This document shows positions 1-5,866 of a stretch of 8,686 bases of DNA, piece after piece. The notes beneath the pieces are model-generated. The model was not told the DNA's origin, did not search any database, and was given only the letters and a program-made list of their open reading frames with translations. Origin of the DNA: an uncultured Clostridium sp. (GTDB lineage Bacteria; Bacillota; Clostridia; TANB77; CAG-508). A program made the position numbers and the translations under genes. Where the stretch lies: positions 1 through 8,686 of the forward strand of contig CAMSEX010000049.1 of NCBI GenBank assembly GCA_947057875.1, written 5' to 3'. Within the stretch, counting starts at the first letter, position 1. Each line of letters opens with the position of its first letter.

Positions 1-47
1 CTACACTATAACCTACACTCTTTCCCTACACGACGCTCTTCCGATCT
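1..47 (+). other. Illumina adapter contamination, left end
   Basis: Not genomic DNA. Positions 15-47 are the common Illumina read-1 adapter ending in GCTCTTCCGATCT. Positions 7-14 (TATAACCT) sit where an 8-base i5 index belongs, and 1-6 match the end of the P5 oligo. The same 47 bases recur as an exact reverse complement at 8639-8685. Native sequence begins at 48, so the gene running off the left edge is cut artificially. Confidence 0.97.
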
Positions 48-749
48 GAGATTGGTGTTAAAGAAAAGTCAATTGATCAGATTTTGGATTTTATTTCAAT
101 TATGGGAAATAATGAGGATAAAATTAAGGCGTTAGAAGAATTACATATTACAAATGCTGTATTTGAAAGTGGTTTGTCTGAACTCAAAGAAGTGATTAAA
201 AATATCAAACTTTTTGATGTTCCAGAAAGTCATTTTATGATAGATTTGACCATTGCTAGAGGGTTAGATTATTATACAGGAACAGTATATGAAACATTTT
301 TGAATGATTATAAGCAGATTGGAAGTGTTTGTTCTGGTGGGAGGTATGACAATCTAGCAGATTATTATACAGATAAGCCGTTACCAGGGGTTGGAATTTC
401 AATTGGATTGACAAGATTATTTTATCAGTTAAATGAATTAGATTTATTAAAAGTTGATAAAACTTCAATTTCTGATGTTCTAGTGGTTTCAATGTCAGAT
501 GATATTTCGGCTTGTTTACCAGTGGCAAGTGCATTTAGAAAGGAAGGCATTCATACAGAAGTTTATATGAACAACAAAAAATTGAAAGCAAAATTCAAAT
601 ATGCTGACAAACTTAAAATTCCATATATGGCGATTATTGGGGAAGAGGAAGTGAAAAGTGGCACTGTTTCTCTCAAAAATTTATTAACAGGAGAACAGAA
701 TACAATGACTGTATTAGAAGCAGTTCAGGTTCTTAAAGAAAAAATATAA
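48..749 (+). CDS. hisS: Histidyl-tRNA synthetase, C-terminal part (5' end missing)
   Basis: Charges tRNA-His with histidine in the cytoplasm (class II aminoacyl-tRNA synthetase). The frame is open from the first native base, so 233 residues are visible where bacterial HisRS is usually about 420-430; the N-terminal motifs 1 and 2 lie outside the contig. Counted from base 48, the histidine-specific motif RGLDYYTG is at about 71-78, SGGRYDNL at about 96-103, and the motif 3 region GVGISIGLTRL at about 114-124. A C-terminal anticodon-binding domain follows (VLVVSMSD to the end), with the usual FKYADKLKIPYMAIIGEEE core. A TTG at 84 could pass for a start, but homology continues upstream of it (EIGVKEKSIDQI), so it is internal. 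The gene ends at TAA and is followed by a terminator hairpin. Nothing in the visible part looks broken. Confidence 0.95.
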   Translation, partial: EIGVKEKSIDQILDFISIMGNNEDKIKALEELHITNAVFESGLSELKEVIKNIKLFDVPESHFMIDLTIARGLDYYTGTVYETFLNDYKQIGSVCSGGRYDNLADYYTDKPLPGVGISIGLTRLFYQLNELDLLKVDKTSISDVLVVSMSDDISACLPVASAFRKEGIHTEVYMNNKKLKAKFKYADKLKIPYMAIIGEEEVKSGTVSLKNLLTGEQNTMTVLEAVQVLKEKI

Positions 750-796
750 AATTTTTGGATTTTATTTACAGATAAAGAATAATTAAAATAATAATT

Positions 797-842
797 TGTG
801 TGAAAATTAAGCTGCAAAGTGCTTATTGTTCACACATTTTTT
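797..842 (+). terminator. Rho-independent terminator after hisS
   Basis: The 8-bp arms TGTGTGAA (797-804) and TTCACACA (829-836) are perfect complements. Inside the loop a second small stem is possible (AAGC/GCTT). A run of six T follows at 837-842. It lies 48 bases after the hisS stop and before the next promoter, so it separates hisS from the membrane-protein unit. Confidence 0.75.
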
Positions 843-874
843 ATTGACAAGTATTAGAAAATAAGGTGCAAGTA

Positions 875-903
875 TTGAAAAAATCAAAGAAATGTGCTAA
901 AAT
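875..903 (+). promoter_or_regulatory. Sigma-A type promoter with extended -10
   Basis: TTGAAA at 875-880, a 17-base spacer and TAAAAT at 898-903, preceded by TGC (extended -10 TGN). It lies just upstream of the AAGGAG at 911-916 and drives the two-gene membrane-protein unit. Transcription would start at about 910, giving a very short leader. Confidence 0.6.
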
Positions 904-915
904 ATTCCAAAAGGA

Positions 916-1413
916 GTGATTAAAATTAGTTGGTTAGACGTTGAAATAGAAGGAAAAGTTTACAAAAGAGTTATGATTGTTGGAATTACGATTAGTATTG
1001 TTTATCTATTGATAACTTGTATATCTTTTGCGCTTCCTCGTGTGTATCATTTGGACAAGAATACAAAAATAGATACAGAATATACCGTTAAAAATGGAAT
1101 TTTACATTTATACCGAGGAAGTTTAAGATTGGAAATTTCAGGCTGGGCTTATAAAGAGGGACAATCCATAGCGAGGTTTAAAAGCAGTTTTATTCTGAAA
1201 AATCGAGAAAATGAGAAGATGTATTTGCTGAAAACTGGCATGGAATTGGTAGAAGAAAATCAATTTGTGGATGGTCATGAATGTTTAAAAAGTGGTTTAA
1301 AAACGGAAAGCATTGTGTTAGGATTGCCAAATGCAGGATATGATTTATATATTTTATATCAAAATGACGGAGAAAATTTACTGGTAGACACAGGGGTAGA
1401 AGTGAATTTATAA
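916..1413 (+). CDS. Single-pass membrane protein with extracytoplasmic domain, unknown function
   Basis: I do not recognise the family with confidence. The 165-residue product has a short N-terminal segment, one strong membrane helix at about 20-40 (MIVGITISIVYLLITCISFA), then an outside domain of about 120 residues rich in predicted beta strands, beginning at about 45. Segments such as EISGWAYKEGQS and GLPNAGYDLYILYQNDGE look like a small beta-sandwich. It is followed after 11 bases by the polytopic DUF6056-like gene, so the two probably act together in the envelope, perhaps in glycan or glycolipid modification (inference from context only). The start is uncertain. GTG at 916 overlaps the last base of the only good SD (AAGGAG, 911-916), which is too close to serve it. 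An in-frame ATT at 925 has ideal spacing (8 bases) but is a rare start, and ATG at 973 would begin directly at the membrane helix. The gene is intact, with no CGG codon. Confidence 0.7.
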   Translation: MIKISWLDVEIEGKVYKRVMIVGITISIVYLLITCISFALPRVYHLDKNTKIDTEYTVKNGILHLYRGSLRLEISGWAYKEGQSIARFKSSFILKNRENEKMYLLKTGMELVEENQFVDGHECLKSGLKTESIVLGLPNAGYDLYILYQNDGENLLVDTGVEVNL

Positions 1414-1424
1414 AGGAGAGAAAA

Positions 1425-2796
1425 ATGACTAAAATAAAGAACTTTTTTAAAAGTAATAAAAGAAAATGTCTATTGATTTTTCTTGTATTAGAATTTTTAA
1501 TTAGCATTTGGATTACGCCAAACAAATATGATTCTGAATTTTTTATCAAGCAAATGCAAGAAATGTCAGCTTTTGATTTTGTAAGTATGCGTTATCAAAC
1601 TTGGACTTCACGAGTTTTGATAGAAACTTTTATTTGTTTGATTTTGCCAAAAGCAGGAATCATTTGGGCAATTTTAAATACAGTCGTGATGACTATTTTG
1701 GTGTATTCTATTTTGAAAATATTTGTCAAAGAAGACAACCCGATTTTAAATTGGATGGCAATTTGCTTTGTTTTGATTTATCCGCTAGATAAAATTGCAT
1801 CTTGCGACTGGGGAGCAGGTTCTATGAATTATACTTGGCCACTTGCCATGTTGCTTTTTAGTATAATTCCCATTGCGAAAATACAACGTCAAGAAAAAAT
1901 TGCAAAATATATGTATCCAATTTATTCAGGTGCTTTAATTTTTGCCTGCAATCAAGAACAATGTTGCATGATCGCATTTTGTGTTTATGTGATTTTTACC
2001 ATTTATTATATTCTAAAAAATAAAAAAGCACATCCATTTATGGTAGTGCAAAGTGTTTTGACGGTTTTAAGTTTGTTATTCATTGTTACTTGTCCACGGA
2101 AATTATGCTAGAAAAACGGAAGAAATTACAACTTATTATATGGAATTTGCGTCTTTGGGATTTCTTGACAAAATTTCTTTAGGTTTAACAGCAACAGTTA
2201 ATCGTTTATTGATTAGTACAAATCTTGTCTATTTTGTGTTTTCACTTGTTTGTTGTGTTTATATTTTTAAACAATACAAACAGAATTTATATCGCGCTAT
2301 TAGCCTTATTCCATTGATTATTAGTTTGGTTTTTGGTATTTTAAAAGATGTTGCTTGCAGAATATATCCGTATTTTGGTGTGTTTTATGAAATGCTGATG
2401 AAAGAAACAACTATGTTAACGCCAGGAAATTATTTAGATTTTATTCATTTTTTGCCACTGATTTTAGCGTTTTTAGTACTTGGTAGTATGCTACTTAATA
2501 TTTTACTAATCTTTAAAAAGTTAGGAAATAATAGTGCTATTGTGATTTATGTTTTAGGTGTGATGTCAAGGGTGGCACTAGGTTTTTCGCCAACAGTATT
2601 TTCGTCAGCAGATAGAACATTTATCTTTTTTGAATTTGCACTTATTATCATAAGTATCTTAATTTGGCAAGAATTTGAAAAAGAAACGGACAAATCACAA
2701 ATTAAAGTCAGAAGTCGATTAGCGACTTTCATAGCAGTGATAGCGTTTTTGCAATATGCTCATACGCTGATTTATACATTCATGAGCCAAATGTAA
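1425..2796 (+). CDS. Polytopic membrane protein, DUF6056-like (GT-C-like), read through a +1 shift at 2097
   Basis: Read as one gene of 456 residues if one base (C2097) is skipped. In the zero frame it stops at 2109-2111 after 228 residues, and the downstream frame continues the protein to 2796. At least ten hydrophobic segments are visible (for example residues about 15-30, 75-100, 107-121, 136-150, and several after 250). Motifs typical of DUF6056-like, GT-C-like membrane proteins are present: TSRVLIE near the N terminus, CNQEQ in the middle, PGNYAR at the junction and SADRTFIFFEFALII near the C terminus. Such proteins are thought to act in cell-surface glycan synthesis, but the substrate here is unknown. 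ATG at 1425 has an SD (AAAGGAG, 1412-1418) overlapping the stop of the gene before, so the pair is translationally coupled. The junction falls exactly in the conserved PGN motif: P224 is followed by CGG in frame and by G225-N-Y after skipping C. A pseudogene is possible, but both halves are fully open and well conserved, and the same signature breaks two other genes here. Confidence 0.75.
2091..2106 (+). other. +1 frameshift site 1 (CCA-C-GGA) in the DUF6056-like gene
   Basis: Codons in frame are TGT, CCA, CGG, AAA, TTA, TGC and then TAG at 2109-2111. Skipping C2097 gives TGT, CCA, GGA, AAT, TAT, GCT, AGA: the expected C-P-G-N-Y-A-R. The same gene encodes P-G-N-Y again at 2422-2433 with the same codons and no extra C, so the organism does not always carry this base at such a motif. 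Confidence 0.85.
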
Positions 2797-2814
2797 GGAT
2801 TAATTTTATAAAAA

Positions 2815-2845
2815 AGCTACTGAGAATTTCTTGGTAGTTCTTTTT
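2815..2845 (+). terminator. Rho-independent terminator after the membrane-protein unit
   Basis: An A-rich flank, then AGCTAC (2815-2820) pairing with GTAGTT (2834-2839). The inner part can extend the stem through G-U wobble pairs (TGAGAA against TTCTTG). It is followed by C and five T (2841-2845). It lies 18 bases after the stop codon at 2794-2796. Confidence 0.6.
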
Positions 2846-2899
2846 ATACATAAAAATTCTTAAAAATGCAGAAAATAGAAATAAAATCAAGTGTTAGCC

Positions 2900-2928
2900 T
2901 TGACAAACAAAACACAATATTATATAAT
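2900..2928 (+). promoter_or_regulatory. Strong consensus promoter for the regulator-sufC unit
   Basis: Perfect TTGACA at 2900-2905, a 17-base spacer and perfect TATAAT at 2923-2928. This is the best promoter in the window. Its -10 is overlapped by the inverted repeat at 2925-2948, so it is probably repressible. There is no other promoter between here and sufC. Confidence 0.85.
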
Positions 2929-2948
2929 GTTAACCGTGATTAACATTA
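2925..2948 (+). promoter_or_regulatory. Probable operator: perfect 9+9 inverted repeat over the -10 and start site
   Basis: Arm TAATGTTAA (2925-2933), six-base centre CCGTGA, arm TTAACATTA (2940-2948). The arms are exact complements. The repeat covers the second half of the -10 box and the expected transcription start and runs into the SD of the regulator gene, the classical place for an autorepression site. Size and AT-rich palindromic form suit DtxR-family dimers. It is too short in GC and lacks a following T-run, so it is not a terminator. Confidence 0.7.
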
Positions 2949-2959
2949 AGGAGAAAAGT

Positions 2960-3409
2960 ATGATTTCACAATCATTAGAAGAGTATTTGAAAAACATGTA
3001 TGTCTTGAGAAAACAAAATGGACGAGTGCGCGTAACCGATATTGCAGAAAAAATGAATTGTACAAAAGCAAGTGTTAATAAAGCGGTTCGCAACTTGAAT
3101 CATCATGAACTTGTGCATTATGAAACGTATGGAACGATTGAACTGACAGAAGCTGGGGAAAATTTAGCCAAAAAAATTTTAGAAGCATATGATATTGTTT
3201 TTTTGTTTTTGAAAGAAGTTCTGAATTTGGAGGAAGAGGCAGCAAGGCAAGAGGCTGAAAAAATGAAATCCAATATGAAAGATGAAACAATAAATAAGTT
3301 AGCTAAATATGTGCATCAAGTGCTAGGTTTAAATCATTTAGATTGTGACTATGATGTAAATAAGGAAAAATGTCGTTCTTGTAAACGCAGAACGAATATA
3401 AGATTGTAG
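2960..3409 (+). CDS. DtxR/MntR-family winged-helix regulator with C-terminal Cys cluster, probable suf regulator
   Basis: A 149-residue product. The N-terminal winged helix-turn-helix is clear: SLEEYLKNMYVL at about 5-16, recognition region VTDIAEKMNCTKASVNKAV at about 25-43, wing and linker HYETYGTIELTEAGENLAKKIL at about 53-74. The dimerisation region follows. The residues that bind metal in MntR/DtxR look poorly kept: the usual His of the H-E-L-L-like segment is Tyr77 (AYDIVFLFL), and the usual E-x-x-E-H is E-K-M-K-S at about 100-104. In their place the C terminus carries C129, C138 and C141 (CX8CX2C), followed by a basic tail. Start chosen at ATG 2960 because AAGGAG (2948-2953) is six bases upstream; the frame is open further 5' but those codons overlap the promoter. 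It lies 19 bases before sufC in the same unit. I infer it senses Fe-S cluster or iron status and controls suf, probably with autorepression through 2925-2948. Confidence 0.82.
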   Translation: MISQSLEEYLKNMYVLRKQNGRVRVTDIAEKMNCTKASVNKAVRNLNHHELVHYETYGTIELTEAGENLAKKILEAYDIVFLFLKEVLNLEEEAARQEAEKMKSNMKDETINKLAKYVHQVLGLNHLDCDYDVNKEKCRSCKRRTNIRL

Positions 3410-3428
3410 AAAACAGAAAGGGAAAATC

Positions 3429-4169
3429 ATGGGGGAAAATTTATTAGAAATAAAAGATTTGCATGTGAATGCAGAAGAAAAAGAAATTCTAAAAGGTATT
3501 GATTTGGAAATTAAAAAAGGCGAAATTCATGTTATAATGGGGCCAAATGGTTCTGGGAAAACCACGACTGCAAATGCTATTTTGAACAATCCGATGTACA
3601 AAAAAATGTCAGGGACAATTACATTTGAAAATGAAAATATAAATAGATTAAAAACTGATGAAATTGCAAGAAAAGGGATTTTCATGTCTTTTCAATTGCC
3701 AGAAGAAATTCCAGGCATTTCGGTTACCAACTTTTTGAAATATGCCAAAAATAAAATGACAGGAAAGCCAGTGAAAATTTTTGAATTTAAAGAAGAATTG
3801 AAAAACAGGATGGATAAACTAAATATGAATTCAAAAAATATGGAAAGAAGCTTAAATGTTGGTTTTTCAGGTGGGGAGAAAAAGAAAAATGAGATTTTGC
3901 AAATGCTTGTACTAAATCCCAAATTGGCGATTTTGGACGAAACCGATTCAGGTCTTGATGTGGATGCGATTAAAACGGTTTCTAAAGGAATTGAGATGTT
4001 CAAAAATGAAAATAATGCTGTTTTAATTATCACGCATAATACCAAAATTTTGCATAGTTTAAAAGTGGATTATGTACATGTTTTGGTAAATGGACAAATT
4101 GTCAAAACAGGTTCGCAAGAGTTGGCAAAGGAAATTGAAGAAAATGGGTATAATCAATTTAAAGCATGA
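3429..4169 (+). CDS. sufC: SufC, ATPase of the SufBCD Fe-S assembly complex
   Basis: ABC-type ATPase that binds SufB and SufD and powers Fe-S cluster assembly on the cytoplasmic scaffold. Its 246 residues match the family length. Visible motifs: Walker A GPNGSGKTT at 38-46, Q-loop Q89 in SFQLP, ABC signature FSGGEKKK at 146-153, Walker B LAILDETDSGLD at 166-177 with the catalytic Glu171, and the H-loop His203 in ITHN. The SufC-type DETDSGLD form separates it from transport ATPases. ATG 3429 is preceded by AAAGGG. It lies 19 bases after the DtxR-family gene. It ends at TGA, at normal family length, which shows TGA is a stop here. The stop overlaps the tail of the reverse-strand terminator at 4169-4192, and a reverse-strand gene separates it from sufB. 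Confidence 0.96.
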   Translation: MGENLLEIKDLHVNAEEKEILKGIDLEIKKGEIHVIMGPNGSGKTTTANAILNNPMYKKMSGTITFENENINRLKTDEIARKGIFMSFQLPEEIPGISVTNFLKYAKNKMTGKPVKIFEFKEELKNRMDKLNMNSKNMERSLNVGFSGGEKKKNEILQMLVLNPKLAILDETDSGLDVDAIKTVSKGIEMFKNENNAVLIITHNTKILHSLKVDYVHVLVNGQIVKTGSQELAKEIEENGYNQFKA

Positions 4170-4192
4170 AAAAGGCGGTTGTTACACCGCCT
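4169..4192 (-). terminator. Rho-independent terminator of the small reverse-strand gene
   Basis: On the reverse strand AGGCGG (4192-4187) pairs with CCGCCT (4178-4173), with one more A-T pair inside, followed by a T-run (4173-4169). On the forward strand the hairpin is not followed by T, so it works only in the reverse direction. It is the most GC-rich short element in the gap and begins right at the sufC stop codon. Confidence 0.75.
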
Positions 4193-4205
4193 AAGTCCAA
4201 GAAGA

Positions 4206-4355
4206 CTATAAATTCCATATTATTGCAAGCAATATGCTTGGTAATACTATAAGCAGAAAAACAACTAAACAGTTAATGAAAAATTTATGCCGTTTTTCTA
4301 TAATCTGTTCTACTTCTGCCAAAGGTATTCTGGAATACTTCTTGCCTAACAACAT
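4206..4355 (-). CDS. Small single-pass membrane protein (49 aa), unknown
   Basis: Not recognised as a known family. The reverse-strand ORF of 50 codons has a full set of signals: consensus promoter (4423-4395), SD-like AAGGTG eight bases before its ATG, and a terminator about 14 bases after its TAG. The product begins MLLGKKYSRIPLAEVEQIIE, has a basic stretch K21-R22-H23-K24, then one strong hydrophobic helix from about 25 to 46 (VVFLLIVLPSILLAIIW), predicted to span the membrane with its N terminus inside. It lies head-to-head with sufB and tail-to-tail with sufC, splitting the suf genes. Its codon 22 is CGG (4292-4290) after AAA. If CGG caused a +1 shift here the product would lose its helix, so either CGG is read in frame in this context or the ORF is not what it seems. 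A small regulatory RNA with a chance ORF is an alternative. Confidence 0.6.
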   Translation of the reverse strand: MLLGKKYSRIPLAEVEQIIEKRHKFFINCLVVFLLIVLPSILLAIIWNL

Positions 4356-4387
4356 AGATGCAACACCTTCTTTCCATATGTTTTTAG

Positions 4388-4417
4388 TTTACATATTATA
4401 TCACAAACTTATATAAA
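4388..4417 (+). promoter_or_regulatory. Possible forward promoter for sufB-sufD-sufS
   Basis: TTTACA at 4388-4393 and TATAAA at 4412-4417 with an 18-base spacer (or TATATA at 4410-4415 with 16). It overlaps the reverse-strand promoter at 4395-4423, so the two would be back-to-back and mutually exclusive. It would give sufB its own transcription start, which the intervening reverse unit makes plausible. Weaker than the reverse promoter. Confidence 0.4.
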
Positions 4418-4423
4418 AGTCAA
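4395..4423 (-). promoter_or_regulatory. Consensus promoter of the small reverse-strand gene
   Basis: On the reverse strand TTGACT (4423-4418), a 17-base spacer and a perfect TATAAT (4400-4395). It lies 40 bases before the ATG of the 49-codon ORF, leaving room for a short leader with the SD-like AAGGTG. Confidence 0.8.
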
Positions 4424-4464
4424 GAAGCTACAAGCGTTATTTAGGGCTATAGAAAGGAAAAATT

Positions 4465-5866
4465 ATGAGTAAAACTGATATTAAAGGAATCAATCAAAAT
4501 CGATATGATTTTAAAAATAAAGACGAATATGATTTTAAAATCAAAAAAGGCTTAACCAAAGAAATTATTGAAGAAATTTCAAAGCAGAAAAGTGATCCAG
4601 ATTGGATGCGAGAGTTTCGTTTAAAAGCATTAGAAGTTTATAACGAATTAGAACTTCCAACATGGGGACCAGATTTGTCGGAATTGGATATGAGCGAAAT
4701 TGCAACATATGTGCGCCCCAAATCGCAGCTCCAAAATTCGTGGGAGGACGTGCCAGAAGATATTAAGAATACGTTTGATAAACTTGGTATTCCAGAAGCG
4801 GAGAAGTCTTCTTTGGCAGGAGTTGGTGCGCAGTATGACTCCGAAGTTGTCTATCATAGCATGAAAAAGGAATTACTAGAGCAGGGCGTTGTGTACACAG
4901 ATATGGAAACTGCGATTAAAGAATATCCTGATTTGGTCAAAAATCATTTTATGAAATGTGTGCCAGTGTATGACCATAAATTTGTGGCTTTGCATGGGGC
5001 TGTGTGGTCAGGTGGTTCGTTTGTGTATGTGCCAAAAGGTGTCAAGGTAGACATTCCGCTACAATCATATTTTCGCTTGAATTCGCCAGAATCTGGGCAA
5101 TTCGAGCATACGCTCATTATTGTTGACGAAGGTGCAAGTTTGCATTTTATTGAAGGTTGTTCGGCACCGAAATACAATAAAGTCAATTTGCATGCTGGTT
5201 GCGTGGAATTGTATGTGAAAGACAACGCCTATTTGCGTTATTCGACGATTGAAAATTGGTCTAAAAATATGCTGAATTTGAATACGAAAAAGGCAATTGT
5301 GGGAAAAAATGCCAAAATGGATTGGGTATCACGGTTCATTTGGTTCCAAAATTTCGATGTTGTATCCAATGAGCATTTTGAATGGAGAAGGTGCTAAAAC
5401 AGAATTTACAGGAATTTCTTTTGCAGGAAAAGGACAGAATTTGGACAATGGTTTTAAAGTGGTTCATAATAGTGAAAATACATCAAGTGTGATAAATGCG
5501 AAATCGATTTCCAAAAATGGTGGAAAATGTACGTATCGTTCTTTAGTTCGTATTTGCGAAAATGCGAAACATTCAAAATCTTCCGTTTCTTGTGAATCGC
5601 TTATGTTAGATGATATTTCTGTTTCAGATACGATTCCAGTAAGTGATATTCAAACAGATGAAGTGGAGTTTTCACATGAGGCGAAAATTGGAAAAATTAG
5701 TGATAAAACAATTTTTTATTTGATGAGCCGAGGTTTGTCAGAAGAAGATGCTTTGGGTTTGATAGTCAGAGGGTTTGCATATCCAATTTCAAAAGAATTG
5801 CCAGTCGAATATGCAGTGGAAATGAATAATTTGATTAATTTGGAGTTAGAAGGAGCAATTGGGTAA
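4465..5866 (+). CDS. sufB: SufB, Fe-S cluster scaffold, read through a +1 shift at 5332
   Basis: Scaffold subunit of the cytoplasmic SufBC2D complex, which receives sulfur from SufS (often through SufU) and builds the nascent Fe-S cluster. Skipping C5332 gives 466 residues, the normal family length; without the shift translation ends at 5395-5397 after 310 residues. Conserved parts are on both sides: SSLAGVGAQYDSEVVYHS at about 113-130, WSGGSFVYVPKGVKVDIPLQSYFR at about 180-203, FEHTLIIVDEGASLHFIEGCSAP at about 213-235, then across the junction WVS-GSFGSK. In the second part are LNGEGAKTEFTGISFAG, the conserved Cys at about 376 (VSCESLMLDD), HEAKIGKISDKTIFYLMSRGLSE and a C-terminal PVEYAVEMNNLINLELEGAIG. 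ATG 4465 has the SD AAAGGA six bases upstream. The stop directly abuts sufD. SufB is normally essential for the SUF system, and both parts are free of other damage, which argues against a dead gene. Confidence 0.9.
5326..5338 (+). other. +1 frameshift site 2 (TCA-C-GGT) in sufB
   Basis: In frame the codons are GTA, TCA, CGG, TTC, ATT and so on, to a TAA at 5395-5397. Skipping C5332 gives GTA, TCA, GGT, TCA, TTT, GGT: V-S-G-S-F-G, the invariant SufB sequence. TCA-GGT without any extra base occurs earlier in the same gene at 5008-5013. Confidence 0.92.

Noticed and set aside
844..880. TTGACA at 844-849 as a -35 box
   Set aside because: No -10-like hexamer occurs at 16-18 bases. TTGAAA/TAAAAT at 875-903 fits better.
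2083..2111. Three broken genes as ordinary pseudogenes or sequencing errors
   Set aside because: All three breaks are the same kind (one extra C making YCA-CGG), each gene has no other damage, and two are core Fe-S assembly genes. Errors remain possible for the one next to the adapter, but not as a good explanation for the set.
2891..2959. Upstream TTG/GTG-type extension of the DtxR-family gene
   Set aside because: These codons overlap the promoter and operator, and the good SD belongs to ATG 2960.
4140..4192. TGA recoded as Trp or Gly
   Set aside because: sufC ends at TGA at the normal family length, and no gene contains in-frame TGA.
4234..4416. Forward 60-codon ORF between sufC and sufB
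   Set aside because: It has no SD, lies antisense to a better-supported reverse unit with promoter and terminator, and its product shows no recognisable feature.
5300..5340. prfB-like programmed frameshift with a stop codon and upstream SD stimulator
   Set aside because: There is no stop codon at the shift and no SD-like stretch at a constant short distance upstream of the three sites. I also saw no shared downstream hairpin.
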